From NCBI RefSeq assembly GCF_003054225.1, contig NZ_QBKQ01000001.1, positions 1,178,001 to 1,242,000 of the forward strand: a stretch of DNA of 64,000 bases, in the 5' to 3' direction. Under the pieces are notes generated by a model. That model saw only the letters and a list, made by a program, of their open reading frames with translations. It ran no database searches and was not told the DNA's origin. This document shows, piece after piece, positions 8,424 to 16,899 of this stretch. Within the stretch, counting starts at the first letter, position 1, and each line of letters opens with the position of its first letter. Both the position numbers and the translations under genes were made by a program. The stretch comes from Christiangramia gaetbulicola. Its GTDB lineage: Bacteria > Bacteroidota > Bacteroidia > Flavobacteriales > Flavobacteriaceae.

Positions 8424-9561
8424 GATCTAACATTTTATAAGCTTCCTCAATATACATATAAAAGTCCTGGTAATGTTTATCACCGTTTGTACTTCTTATA
8501 AGTTTACTGCCCAGCCGTACGATCACCAGGTCATCTTCAGGAATTACTATAACGTACTGGCCTAAAATCCCGCGCATGTAAAAGATATCTTTATCAAGAT
8601 GATCGCTCAGCCAGAAGCCGTAACCATAATAGGGAGTTTCTTCGAATCTCGGTTTTGAGGCTTTTGCGATATAAGCCGAATCCAGTAACTGTGTTCCCTG
8701 CCATTCACCATCGTTGATGAATAGCTTCCCGAATTTGGCAAAATTGCGAGCATTGCTGGCGATACAGCAATAGGCCTTTTCCATACCCGATTCTTTGCTG
8801 TCCAGCTGCCATAGAGCATCATCGTTCATTCCCATTGGTTGCCAGAAACTTTCACTTAGGTATTGGCTCAGGGTTTTTCCGGTGGCTTTTGCTATGACCA
8901 TACCCAATAATTCGGTGTTGCCGCTGAGGTATTTAAATTCTTTGCCCGGTTTATTTATAACTTTAAGATCCAGGATCTGTTCTTTAATATCATCATCAAA
9001 ATAGGCTCTTGCTGTAGAGGCGAAGGGATTATAATAGTTCTCGTTCCAGTTAAGCCCAGAGGACATTGAAGAAAGATCTCCAATAGTAAGTTGCTTATCA
9101 AATTGGGGATAAAAATCTGCTACTGGTTGGTTGATGTTTTCCAGGTGACCATCCTGAATGGCCTTGAACATTAAAGCAGAAACAATGCTTTTTGCCATGG
9201 AAAACGAATTGGTCCTGGACATTTCATTGTAACCATTATAATATTCCTCGAACCAGATGCTGTCATTTTTGATGATGAGAAAAGCAGCGGTCTCCAGTTC
9301 CTGGTTAAGACTATCTAATTTTGAAGTTGGTGAAGCTTCGTTATAATCTTGAGATAAAGCCCATGGCTGAACTTTATCTGGTTTTTGGATCACATGGTTA
9401 TCAAAATAAGTGTAGTCGTCTATAAAGGCGGTCTTATGACCTGTAAAATAGGTCGTGGCAATTCCCTTAAAGATATAGCCATAACCTGCAACATATAATA
9501 CCAAGGAGGCCAGAAGCAGGAATGCAATGAATAATAAAAATGCTTTTGAGAGCTTTTTCAT
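8413..9561 (-). CDS. Membrane-anchored serine hydrolase (class C beta-lactamase-like)
   Basis: A 382-residue protein with one N-terminal membrane segment (FLLFIAFLLLASLVLYVAGY) and a periplasmic penicillin-binding-protein-like domain. The catalytic SxxK motif is SMAK (S121, K124). A YLSGN segment fits the position of the YxN motif, and RGILGQY near the C-terminus replaces the usual HxG. These changes are typical of beta-lactamase-related esterases and peptidases rather than true beta-lactamases, so antibiotic resistance should not be assumed. It is first gene of a pair with the exonuclease; the functional link is unclear. Confidence 0.82.
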   Translation of the reverse strand: MKKLSKAFLLFIAFLLLASLVLYVAGYGYIFKGIATTYFTGHKTAFIDDYTYFDNHVIQKPDKVQPWALSQDYNEASPTSKLDSLNQELETAAFLIIKNDSIWFEEYYNGYNEMSRTNSFSMAKSIVSALMFKAIQDGHLENINQPVADFYPQFDKQLTIGDLSSMSSGLNWNENYYNPFASTARAYFDDDIKEQILDLKVINKPGKEFKYLSGNTELLGMVIAKATGKTLSQYLSESFWQPMGMNDDALWQLDSKESGMEKAYCCIASNARNFAKFGKLFINDGEWQGTQLLDSAYIAKASKPRFEETPYYGYGFWLSDHLDKDIFYMRGILGQYVIVIPEDDLVIVRLGSKLIRSTNGDKHYQDFYMYIEEAYKMLDHAS

Positions 9562-9632
9562 CTATAATATTTTAATTCAACCAGAATTGAGGAAAGTTGA
9601 GACTCAATTTTTCCAGTAGTAAAATACTATTT

Positions 9633-10103
9633 TTAAAACAGACTTTGCTGTGAAGGAGGGTTTTCCATATCGAGCAGCCATTTTTTTCTTTGTAATCCTC
9701 CGGCATAACCGGTAAGCGATCCATCACTGCCTATAACCCGGTGGCAGGGAACGATGAACCATAAAGGATTTTTTCCATTAGCCGAAGCTACAGCCCTGAT
9801 AGCTTTCTTATCTCCCAAATCTTTTGATAACTGAAGATAAGAGGTAGTAGTACCATAAGGGATCTCAAGTAATTTTTTCCAGACTTTTTTCTGAAAATCT
9901 GTGCCTTGCGGATTCAATTTAAGATCGAAGCTTTTTAAGATTCCCTGGAAATATGCTTCCAACTGTGAAGCAGGTTCTTGCAGTTCTGAAGGGATTTCTG
10001 CAGAAACAATACCTTCATCCAAAACCTTTACTGAAGCCAGTCCATATGAATCACCCGTTAATTCTGCAATTCCCAGAGGAGTCTTAATTCTGGCTTTTTT
10101 CAT
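9633..10103 (-). CDS. ogt: Methylated-DNA--protein-cysteine methyltransferase
   Basis: DNA repair protein that moves the alkyl group from O6-alkylguanine to its own cysteine in a suicide reaction. The active site is PCHRVIG with C120; the GTDFQKKVW and YGTTTSY segments and RAVASANGKNP are family hallmarks. I start at the ATG giving MKKARIKTPLG (156 residues). An upstream start in the same frame would add about 20 Lys/Arg residues that are only the out-of-frame reading of the neighbour's acidic tail. The start overlaps the end of the CNNM-type gene by 20 bases, so the two are probably co-translated. Confidence 0.93.
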   Translation of the reverse strand: MKKARIKTPLGIAELTGDSYGLASVKVLDEGIVSAEIPSELQEPASQLEAYFQGILKSFDLKLNPQGTDFQKKVWKKLLEIPYGTTTSYLQLSKDLGDKKAIRAVASANGKNPLWFIVPCHRVIGSDGSLTGYAGGLQRKKWLLDMENPPSQQSLF

Positions 10104-11241
10104 TCTTTTCCTCTTCTTCAGTTTTCTCCTCGTCTTTCTTTTCTTCTTTCTTCTCCTCAGCATCTTCTGTTTCCTGATCCTGTTTTCTCTGGATCAATCC
10201 AAGGCGTTTTGCACGTCTTTCCCAGTTCTTTCTGGCCAGCATCTGCATATCCTCAACACTATCACTTTCATCCATGATCTCAAGGCCTAGCAGGGTTTCA
10301 ATGATATCTTCCATGGTGACGATTCCGGTAACATTACCGTATTCGTCCACGATCATGGAAATATGCGCCCTTTTCTGAACAAAAATTTCAAAAAGTTCCG
10401 GAATAGGCGTGTTATCATTGGTAACGAGGATGTCTCTTTTTATTTCGCTTAAAGGCTGGTGACCTTTTTCATCGATTACTTCTTCAAGAACATCATCTTT
10501 AAGGATAAAACCGGAAATGTTTGTAGATCTACCCTGGTAAACAGGAATACGCGAAAACTTCAGGTTTTTATGGTTCTGATGAAATTCCTTTAATGAAAGG
10601 CTCTCATCTTCGGTTATCGCCACAGAAAATGGGGTCATCACATCTTTTGCCTCCACAGATTTAAATACCAGAAGGTTTTTGATCACCGTAGTCTCGCTTT
10701 CTTCAAATACACCTTCTTCTTCCGCAGCATCTGTTATAGCTGCAAATTCTTCCCTGCTCATAGAACTTACGTGGGCCGATTTTCCTATAAGTTTTGTAGT
10801 AAGCATCAATAGCCATAGAATTCCGGTATACTTCAATGGGAAGATCATCAAGGTTAGCGCTCTGGCTGTGAAATTTCCCAGGGACTTCCAGTAAGTGGCT
10901 CCAATGGTTTTTGGGATGATCTCAGATAAAATAAGAATGGCCAGGGTCATCACCGCAGAGACGATCCCTACAGAATTGCCGCCATCACCAAATGTTTTCT
11001 CTGCCTGCACCCCAACCAGGATAGCACCTACGGTATGCGCAATGGTGTTTATGGTTAGAATTGCTATAAGAGGTTTATCGATATCCTGCTTTAAACTTGC
11101 CAGGATTTTGGCATAAGGTTTACCTTCTTTCTTCTTGATCTTAATGTATGATGGCGTAATACTGAGCAATGCCGCTTCAAGTATTGAGCACATGAATGAA
11201 AAGAAGATCGATAAAAATGCATAAATAAATAATAAGCCCAT
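10084..11241 (-). CDS. CNNM/CorC-type membrane protein with CBS pair (hemolysin family)
   Basis: A 385-residue inner-membrane protein. The N-terminal DUF21/CNNM domain (about residues 1-155) has four hydrophobic segments and the family sequence LSEIIPKTIG. Two CBS domains follow (about 200-325), containing DVMTP and IVDEYGNVTGIVTMEDIIE. Relatives take part in Mg2+ or Co2+ efflux and divalent cation balance; the exact ion is not readable. The usual C-terminal CorC_HlyC domain is absent. Instead there is a low-complexity tail of about 35 residues made almost wholly of Glu, Lys and Asp. Its 3' end overlaps ogt by 20 bases. Confidence 0.85.
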   Translation of the reverse strand: MGLLFIYAFLSIFFSFMCSILEAALLSITPSYIKIKKKEGKPYAKILASLKQDIDKPLIAILTINTIAHTVGAILVGVQAEKTFGDGGNSVGIVSAVMTLAILILSEIIPKTIGATYWKSLGNFTARALTLMIFPLKYTGILWLLMLTTKLIGKSAHVSSMSREEFAAITDAAEEEGVFEESETTVIKNLLVFKSVEAKDVMTPFSVAITEDESLSLKEFHQNHKNLKFSRIPVYQGRSTNISGFILKDDVLEEVIDEKGHQPLSEIKRDILVTNDNTPIPELFEIFVQKRAHISMIVDEYGNVTGIVTMEDIIETLLGLEIMDESDSVEDMQMLARKNWERRAKRLGLIQRKQDQETEDAEEKKEEKKDEEKTEEEEKNEKSQN

Positions 11242-11318
11242 ACGCTTAAATGACTGTTAGACTGGCTAATTTATATATTCTGAATGCAAAATTTAAAAAA
11301 GAAATGATAAAAGGGAAT

Positions 11319-11348
11319 TAAAAAAGCCTTCCGGTATCCCGAAAGGCT
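11319..11348 (-). terminator. Terminator of the single-span membrane protein gene
   Basis: On the minus strand, AGCCTTTCGG, a 4-base loop, then CCGGAAGGCT (10 pairs with one T-G) followed by TTTTTTAATT. It is 25 bases past the stop of the upstream gene. Confidence 0.9.
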
Positions 11349-11372
11349 TCTAATTATTACTGATAACAGGGC

Positions 11373-11849
11373 TTAAACGGCCATATTTTTATGAATGATC
11401 TCATCCCATTTTTTTGCCTCATGCAAGCGTATGTCCGCATCGGTGCTTTCATAATCCTCTTCATCATAAAAGACCAGTTCGGTCACTTTTGAAGAATTTT
11501 GCTCTGCAAGCTGAAGACCAAGATGAATGATCCTTTCTTTATTAGAATCAACACGAAGAGTGTTTTTTGAAATATTCACCTTGCTCACCTTTTTCAGGTC
11601 TATCACTAAATGATCTATTTCCATTTTGGGATCAATCGCTACCAGAATTTTATTCGAACTGTCCAGCCCAAGGCTTAAATGACCAATAGTTTCGAATTTA
11701 TCCAGCTTAAGGCCGTGTTTCCCGGCAATTGTATTAAGGGCTTTTTTTTGTTTCGCTTCTATGGATTTTTGTTTTCGCAAAACGTATATTATTGGGAACA
11801 TGAAGATAACGAACAACAGTGTTCCGATCATTAAAGATGATTTATCCAT
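11373..11849 (-). CDS. Conserved single-span membrane protein of unknown function
   Basis: A 158-residue protein with one N-terminal membrane helix (about residues 6-24, GTLLFVIFMFPIIYVL) followed by a basic stop-transfer stretch (RKQKSIEAKQKK). The soluble part, predicted cytoplasmic, alternates strands and charged loops (ILVAIDPKMEIDHLVIDLKKV) and ends with an acidic segment (FYDEEDYESTD). I recognise no domain. It is followed by its own strong terminator, so it ends a transcription unit; the gene upstream is another small protein on the same strand about 90 bases away. Confidence 0.7.
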   Translation of the reverse strand: MDKSSLMIGTLLFVIFMFPIIYVLRKQKSIEAKQKKALNTIAGKHGLKLDKFETIGHLSLGLDSSNKILVAIDPKMEIDHLVIDLKKVSKVNISKNTLRVDSNKERIIHLGLQLAEQNSSKVTELVFYDEEDYESTDADIRLHEAKKWDEIIHKNMAV

Positions 11850-11938
11850 TTTATTTTTATTAAGTAATTGAACAACTACCCGCTCATAAAAGGAACGAGT
11901 AAATTTTGCTTTTTAAAGCCTGTAAATAAGCTGTTTAA

Positions 11939-12295
11939 TTACCAGAAAAAATGGAAGGGAAAAATCTGTGTTTTTAAAAGGTTTCTCTTGTTCGGCTGAA
12001 AAGTTGAAGCAACTTTTTCTTCAGAAGATACTTGGGATTCAAATTCGGTAAAACGTAGATCCAGGTACTGGGGAAAGAAATCATTTTCATTCTCCTGTGA
12101 AGATCTAAAGTTACCTTCAGCAACAGTCTCTTCAAAAATTACAGCCTTGGTATTCTGCTCTGTTCTTAGAAATTCTCCCTGTCTTGAATCAAGATCTGGA
12201 GTTACTTTGGTGAAAGCAAAAGCGTTCGTGGCTGAGGTTAGGAAAATAACCTGCAGCAGGAACAGACTAAAAAAAGAAGACTTCTTAATTTTCAC
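11939..12295 (-). CDS. Small secreted protein of unknown function
   Basis: A 118-residue protein with a clear Sec signal peptide (KKSSFFSLFLLQVIFLTSATNAFA, cut after AFA). The mature part is about 94 residues, polar and rich in Glu, Gln and Phe, with no cysteine and no recognisable motif. It is likely lineage-specific. Reading-frame integrity, the signal peptide and position between two same-strand genes support a real gene, but there is no functional clue. Confidence 0.55.
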   Translation of the reverse strand: MKIKKSSFFSLFLLQVIFLTSATNAFAFTKVTPDLDSRQGEFLRTEQNTKAVIFEETVAEGNFRSSQENENDFFPQYLDLRFTEFESQVSSEEKVASTFQPNKRNLLKTQIFPFHFFW

Positions 12296-12398
12296 AATGT
12301 AAAGCTACTGAGAAAACAGATTCGTGACTGAAAATTATAGTTATATTTTTCAGATCTAGATTATTTTATTTGGTGTTAAAATACTCAGAAATAGAAAT

Positions 12399-12420
12399 GC
12401 CGGTCGAATTAAACCGGCAC
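12399..12420 (-). terminator. Candidate terminator of the heme operon after hemB
   Basis: TGCCGGT, an 8-base loop, then ACCGGCA. On the minus strand the stem is followed by an interrupted T-rich stretch (TTTCTATTT). It lies about 50 bases past the hemB stop. Confidence 0.6.
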
Positions 12421-12470
12421 TCCTGTTATATAAATTATTAAACCCAAACCTTTTAAATCGGGGAATGATA

Positions 12471-13460
12471 TTAAGAAATTAATTTCACTGCTTCTTTCGC
12501 AAAATAGGAAGCGATCATATTCGCTCCTGAACGTTTAATAGCGGTTAATTGTTCCAGGATTACGGCATCATGATCTAGCCAGCCTTTTTCGGCTGCAGCT
12601 TTTATCATTGCGTATTCCCCACTTACCTGGTATACCGCAACAGGTACATTTACAACGTTCTTGATATCTCTGACGATATCCAGGTAGCACAATCCAGGTT
12701 TTACCATAACTATATCGGCACCTTCTTCGATATCCATCAAAGTTTCTCTAATGGCTTCATCGCGATTTGAAGGATCCATTTGGTAGGTCTTTTTATCTTT
12801 TGGAATATCCTTGGCGTCTACCGGGGCCGAATCCAATGCATCTCGAAAGGGTCCGTAAAAAGCGGAAGCATATTTCGCGCTATAGCTCATGATGCCTGTT
12901 TCATCGAATCCTTCATCTTCAAGGAGGCTGCGTATTTCAAAAATACGACCATCCATCATATCACTTGGCGCTACGAAATCTGCTCCTGCCTTGGCGTGGG
13001 AAAGAGACATTTCAGCAAGCAGGGCAGTAGTATCATCATTCAATACCTTTCCGTCGGCAATGATCCCGTCATGTCCGTAAGCAGAATAAGGATCCAGGGC
13101 AACATCGGTCATTACCAGCATTTCAGGAACGGCATTCTTCACGGTTTTTATTGCTCGTTGCATCAAGCCTTCAGGATTTATTGCTTCCTTACCTGCGTTA
13201 TCTTTAAGATCTTCAGGCACCTTTACAAATAGCAAAACCGACTTCAAGCCCAGGCTCCAAAGTTCCTTTACCTCTTTTTCAATTAGATCGAGGCTATACC
13301 TGTAATATCCCGGCATAGATGCGATCTCATCTTTTACATTTTTCCCTTCAACAATAAATAGCGGCACTATAAAATCATTAGGAGAGATAATGGTCTCTCT
13401 AACCAGTGATCTTATAGATTCGTTCGTTCTTAGTCTTCTGTTTCGGCGTAGTGGGAACAT
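12471..13460 (-). CDS. hemB: Delta-aminolevulinic acid dehydratase (porphobilinogen synthase)
   Basis: Condenses two 5-aminolevulinate molecules to porphobilinogen, the second common step of heme synthesis, in the cytoplasm. At 329 residues it has full length. The two Schiff-base lysines are K196 in SYSAKYAS and K254 in VMVKPG. In the metal region the sequence reads DVALDPYSAYGHDG: the cysteines of zinc-dependent enzymes are replaced by Ala and Asp, so this is the zinc-independent, magnesium-type form. It is the last heme gene on the minus strand, separated from hemF by a four-helix bundle gene. Confidence 0.96.
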   Translation of the reverse strand: MFPLRRNRRLRTNESIRSLVRETIISPNDFIVPLFIVEGKNVKDEIASMPGYYRYSLDLIEKEVKELWSLGLKSVLLFVKVPEDLKDNAGKEAINPEGLMQRAIKTVKNAVPEMLVMTDVALDPYSAYGHDGIIADGKVLNDDTTALLAEMSLSHAKAGADFVAPSDMMDGRIFEIRSLLEDEGFDETGIMSYSAKYASAFYGPFRDALDSAPVDAKDIPKDKKTYQMDPSNRDEAIRETLMDIEEGADIVMVKPGLCYLDIVRDIKNVVNVPVAVYQVSGEYAMIKAAAEKGWLDHDAVILEQLTAIKRSGANMIASYFAKEAVKLIS

Positions 13461-13500
13461 AGCGTTAAGTTTTAAGTTATAAGCTTTAAGCTAATTATAG
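13461..13500. repeat. Left arm of inverted repeats flanking the four-helix bundle gene
   Basis: A TTAAG/CTTAA-rich stretch containing AAGCTTTAAGCT, itself palindromic. Its reverse complement contains AGCTTAAAGCT, which recurs on the other side of the four-helix bundle gene. It begins right at the hemB start codon side. Confidence 0.5.
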
Positions 13501-13863
13501 ATCAGATTTAATTTTCTGAATTAGTACATAAAGCATTTTTTTGATTTCCATTATTTCAGTCATCAGCTTTTCAGAATTTGCTGAATCTATAAATTTTAAA
13601 TCTGTAGAAACTAAAATTAAATATTCAAGTTCGAAAGCTGAACCTGAAGAAATATGCAGGAAACGTAAAAATTCTTTTTGGGTTTCTCTTCCACAACCTT
13701 CAACAATATTCGTTGGGATAGAAAGGGCCGCTCTGTTTAATTGTGAGATCAAATTGAATTTTTCCTCTGCAGGAAAACTCCTGGTAATTTTATAGATTTC
13801 CAGTACCAGGGCATGAGCCTTTTTCCAAACCATATAATTTCTATAATCTACCATAGTTGTCAA
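13495..13863 (-). CDS. Four-helix bundle protein (23S rRNA intervening-sequence family)
   Basis: A 122-residue all-helical protein of the family found in 23S rRNA intervening sequences and widely scattered in Bacteroidota genomes (TIGR02436-like). Visible hallmarks are YRNYMVWKKAHALVLEIY at the start, FPAEEKFNLISQLNRAALSIPTNIVEG in the middle and the helix FLRFLHISSGSAFELEYLI. Fold is known from relatives; molecular role is not. Here it interrupts the heme operon between hemF and hemB and is flanked by short inverted TTAAG-type repeats, suggesting a late insertion. The start could also be three codons downstream (MVDYRNY). Confidence 0.85.
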   Translation of the reverse strand: MTTMVDYRNYMVWKKAHALVLEIYKITRSFPAEEKFNLISQLNRAALSIPTNIVEGCGRETQKEFLRFLHISSGSAFELEYLILVSTDLKFIDSANSEKLMTEIMEIKKMLYVLIQKIKSDL

Positions 13864-13865
13864 TA

Positions 13866-13900
13866 ATAAGAGCTTAAGACTTAGAGCTTAAAGCTATTAT
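13866..13900. repeat. Right arm of inverted repeats flanking the four-helix bundle gene
   Basis: Contains AGAGCTTAAGACTTAGAGCT and AGCTTAAAGCT followed by ATTAT. The AGCTTAAAGCT core matches the reverse complement of the left arm. It lies between the four-helix bundle start and the hemF stop. Confidence 0.5.
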
Positions 13901-13903
13901 CCT

Positions 13904-14806
13904 CTAAACCCATTTCACGGGCTTCTGTAATACTTTAAGCAGCTTCTCTTCTTCGCTTCCTTTTTCAGGATGATGGTCATAGACCCACTGTACATGGGGT
14001 GGCAGACTCATCAAAATACTTTCGATCCTTCCGTTGGTTTTAAGCCCGAATAAAGTTCCTTTATCATGCACTAAATTGAACTCCACATAGCGGCCACGTC
14101 TTATTTCCTGCCATTTTCTATTCTCTTCAGTATAAGACATGTTTTTTCTCTTTTCCACAATAGGAACGTAGGCTTCCAGGAAGGAATCTCCAATATCGGT
14201 TACAAAATCATACCAGTCTTCGATCTTCATATGGCTGTCACCTTTCAGGTAATCGAAGAAAAGTCCGCCAATTCCGCGGGCTTCATCGCGATGTGCGTTC
14301 CAGAAATACTCATCGCATTTTTGTTTATAATCTGAGTATAAGGAAAAACCATGGGGATCACAGGCCTTTTTAGAGACCTTATGGAAATGTCTCGCATCTT
14401 CTTCAAAAAGATAATAGGGGGTAAGGTCCTGCCCGCCGCCAAACCACTGGTCTATAACGGTTCCATCTTTATCATACATTTCAAAATATCTCCAGTTCGC
14501 GTGTACTGTAGGAACCATAGGGTTTTTTGGGTGAAGTACCAGGCTGAGCCCACAGGCGAAAAAATCTACGTCACCAACCTTAAAATATTTTTGCATTGCA
14601 GGAGCCAAAGCGCCGTGAACAGCAGAGATATTAACTCCTCCTTTTTCGAAAACCTTTCCATTTTCGATAACCCTGGTTCTTCCGCCACCGCCTTCTTCGC
14701 GCTTCCAGATGTCTTCGTGGAATTTGGCCTTTCCATCAATTTCCTCAAGTTTTGAGGAGATCTTATCCTGTAGTTCCTTTATATATTTTAAAAACTCGTT
14801 CCGCAT
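13904..14806 (-). CDS. hemF: Oxygen-dependent coproporphyrinogen III oxidase
   Basis: Converts coproporphyrinogen III to protoporphyrinogen IX with O2, by two oxidative decarboxylations. Full-length (300 residues) with family sequences GGGGRTRVIENG, the HANWRYFE segment and WFGGGQDLTPYY, and RGRYVEFNLVHDKGT. Using the aerobic enzyme fits an aerobic marine organism; no hemN is in this window. The start codon shares one base with the stop of the unknown gene upstream (TAATG arrangement), so translation is coupled. Confidence 0.96.
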   Translation of the reverse strand: MRNEFLKYIKELQDKISSKLEEIDGKAKFHEDIWKREEGGGGRTRVIENGKVFEKGGVNISAVHGALAPAMQKYFKVGDVDFFACGLSLVLHPKNPMVPTVHANWRYFEMYDKDGTVIDQWFGGGQDLTPYYLFEEDARHFHKVSKKACDPHGFSLYSDYKQKCDEYFWNAHRDEARGIGGLFFDYLKGDSHMKIEDWYDFVTDIGDSFLEAYVPIVEKRKNMSYTEENRKWQEIRRGRYVEFNLVHDKGTLFGLKTNGRIESILMSLPPHVQWVYDHHPEKGSEEEKLLKVLQKPVKWV

Positions 14807-15201
14807 TAACTTAAGGATTTTGCTTCTTTTATTTTTTCGATCAGGCCGAAGGAATATGTTTTAGATTCAGTTTGGAAATATTCGTAAAAGAATAACGCAT
14901 GGCTGGCCAATTGTTGTGTATGGTCTGGCTCCACCAGTGTAATATTCAGCATAAGATCACCAAAATGTTCATACTGGTCTGCACTGAATCTTTTATTTTG
15001 AAGTTTTAGAAGCAATACATCGGGTAAAGTTTCATAGAGTCCCGAAAGTCCGGTTTCTATGATTTCCTCCAGCGCTTTATCGACTTTTTCCCTCTGGCTT
15101 TTTCTCCAGAGATCTGGCATAAAGTCTTCCTGAAGCAAACCCGTTAAGACTTCCCCGGCCTTTTCATTTTCATCGTCTCTAAAACTCTTACTGCGTATCA
15201 T
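14806..15201 (-). CDS. Unknown helical protein encoded between hemE and hemF
   Basis: A 131-residue soluble protein with no signal or membrane segment. It is predicted mainly helical and begins [19 protein letters not shown], with an acidic [22 protein letters not shown] helix and a Phe/Tyr-rich [19 protein letters not shown] segment. I know no domain for it. It overlaps hemE by 4 bases (ATGA) and hemF by 1 base, so it is translationally locked into the heme operon on both sides. That makes a role in heme synthesis, such as passing substrate between HemE and HemF or tuning either enzyme, a fair but untested guess. Confidence 0.75.
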   Translation of the reverse strand: MIRSKSFRDDENEKAGEVLTGLLQEDFMPDLWRKSQREKVDKALEEIIETGLSGLYETLPDVLLLKLQNKRFSADQYEHFGDLMLNITLVEPDHTQQLASHALFFYEYFQTESKTYSFGLIEKIKEAKSLS

Positions 15202-16232
15202 CTGTTTGGCGGTTGGTATCCCTTTACCGCATCTACAAAAGCTTTCGCGTTATCTACCGGGATATCTGGTAAGATACCATGGCCCAGGTTGGCGATATAT
15301 CTGTCTTTACCAAAAGCATTGATCATATCGTTAACCATATACTTTATCTCAATTGGTTTGGAATATAATCTTGCAGGGTCAAAGTTACCCTGAAGGGTGA
15401 TCTGTCCGCCACTTAAATACCTCGCGTTTCTAGCTTCACAGGTCCAGTCTACTCCAAGTGCAGCTGCACCTGATTGTGACATTTCTTTCAAGGCGAACCA
15501 GCATCCTTTACCATAAGCGATCACGGGTACTTCGTCTTTTAATGCATCGATGATCTGCTGCATATACTTCCAGGAGAATTCCTGGTAATCTTTAGGTTCT
15601 AAAAGTCCACCCCATGAATCGAAAAGCTGTATAGCATCTACACCCGCTTTTACTTTTTCCTTTAGATAAGCGATCGTGGTGTCCGTGATCTTTTGTAATA
15701 AAGTATGCGCAGCGATAGGTTCCATAAAGCAGAATCTTTTCGCCTTGTCAAAGGTTTTTGAACCCTGGCCTTGCACGCAGTAACATAATATGGTCCATGG
15801 AGAACCGGCAAAACCTATTAAAGGAACATCGTCGTTAAGTTCCTGTTTGGTAAGTTTGATAGCTTCAAAAACATAGTCCAGTTCTTCATTCACATCTGGA
15901 ACGATTACTTGCTCAACCTTTTTGGCAGTATTTACAGGGTTTGGTAACCATGGTCCAACCCCAGGTTTCATTTCCACTTCAATGTTCATCGCCTGCGGCA
16001 CCACCAGGATATCGCTAAAAAGAATAGCGGCATCAGGTCCAATCTGCCTGATCGGCATAACCGTAATTTCTGTAGCCAGCTCCGGAGTTCTGCAACGGGT
16101 GAAGAAATCATATTTCTCCTTAAGTTTCATGAAATCTGGTAAATATCTACCGGCCTGTCTCATCATCCAAACTGGTGGGCGTTCAACAGATTCTCCTTTT
16201 AGTGCTTTTAAAAACAGGTCGTTCTTTATCAT
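15198..16232 (-). CDS. hemE: Uroporphyrinogen decarboxylase
   Basis: Removes four acetate carboxyls from uroporphyrinogen III to give coproporphyrinogen III. The N-terminal signature [14 protein letters not shown] and the second signature [16 protein letters not shown] are both intact, and [10 protein letters not shown] near the C-terminus is typical. Full length at 344 residues. It starts 13 bases after the hemD stop and overlaps the next gene by 4 bases. Confidence 0.97.
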   Translation of the reverse strand: MIKNDLFLKALKGESVERPPVWMMRQAGRYLPDFMKLKEKYDFFTRCRTPELATEITVMPIRQIGPDAAILFSDILVVPQAMNIEVEMKPGVGPWLPNPVNTAKKVEQVIVPDVNEELDYVFEAIKLTKQELNDDVPLIGFAGSPWTILCYCVQGQGSKTFDKAKRFCFMEPIAAHTLLQKITDTTIAYLKEKVKAGVDAIQLFDSWGGLLEPKDYQEFSWKYMQQIIDALKDEVPVIAYGKGCWFALKEMSQSGAAALGVDWTCEARNARYLSGGQITLQGNFDPARLYSKPIEIKYMVNDMINAFGKDRYIANLGHGILPDIPVDNAKAFVDAVKGYQPPNR

Positions 16233-16245
16233 TTCCTGATGTATT

Positions 16246-16896
16246 TTATTCGTTCTTTAAATTCGAGACCACTTTTGCGATCACATTTTCAATTGCGGGT
16301 TTGGTAGCGACAATAATTTTATCTGTATGTTTTCTTGCTTCTGTAGCGGTAGTTTCTCCAATGCAAAATGCCGTTGTATTTAACGGGTTCTTTTCAGTGA
16401 AACTCTTAACTCCGCTGGGGCTGAAAAACAAAATGCCATCAAATTCCGATTCGAATTTTCTTGGGTTCAGGCTGGTTTCGTAAACCCTGGTCTCGTTATA
16501 TTTTATATTATTTTCTTTTAATATCTCCGGAAGTTCTTCTCTTCGCTTATTTCCGCTGAAAAAGTGAAATTCCTTTTGAGCATGTTCTTTTACTATTTGC
16601 AAAGCCAGCTCTTTGGCGTTATCTGCCCTGGCTGAAATTTTCAAGCCACGAGCTTCGGCATAAGCAGCCGTTTTCTCACCCACACAAAAGCAATTTTCAA
16701 CTGCAATATTCTTTCGTTCAATTGCTTTCAGGGCATTTTTACTGGTGAAAATAGCATTCCCGATCTTGCTATCCTCTAATTTGAAATCAATGAACTTAAT
16801 AGTGATCGCATCATATTCTACCAATCCTATTCTGCTGTTCAGCAATAACTCTTTCTGGTTAAGAGCGAGTTTTTTGGTGGATAGAACCGTAGGCAT
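16246..16896 (-). CDS. hemD: Uroporphyrinogen-III synthase
   Basis: Closes and inverts ring D of hydroxymethylbilane to give uroporphyrinogen III. The family is weakly conserved, so the call rests on length (216 residues), the two-lobed pattern, recognisable segments ([40 protein letters not shown]) and position three bases after hemC and before hemE. Confidence 0.92.
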   Translation of the reverse strand: MPTVLSTKKLALNQKELLLNSRIGLVEYDAITIKFIDFKLEDSKIGNAIFTSKNALKAIERKNIAVENCFCVGEKTAAYAEARGLKISARADNAKELALQIVKEHAQKEFHFFSGNKRREELPEILKENNIKYNETRVYETSLNPRKFESEFDGILFFSPSGVKSFTEKNPLNTTAFCIGETTATEARKHTDKIIVATKPAIENVIAKVVSNLKNE

Positions 16897-16899
16897 CGA

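Noticed and set aside
8413-9561. Beta-lactamase antibiotic resistance gene
   Set aside because: SxxK is present but the KTG-type motif is replaced, as in beta-lactamase-like esterases; resistance is not supported.
10104-10163. Upstream extension of Ogt with about 20 Lys/Arg residues
   Set aside because: It is the shifted reading of the acidic tail codons of the neighbouring gene. The ATG at 10103 gives the normal family N-terminus.
9901-10290. Long open frame opposite ogt and the CNNM-type gene
   Set aside because: It is an antisense shadow of the Glu/Lys-rich tail and ogt; it translates to Phe/Leu-rich low complexity and has no start signal or homologous motif.
12399-12420. Heme-operon hairpin as a riboswitch
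   Set aside because: It is a simple stem after the last gene and is better explained as a terminator.
13495-13863. 23S rRNA fragment or rRNA operon remnant near the four-helix bundle gene
   Set aside because: Only the protein family is shared with rRNA intervening sequences; no rRNA sequence is seen around it.
14351-14755. Antisense open frame inside hemF
   Set aside because: It overlaps a complete, well conserved hemF and shows no independent features.
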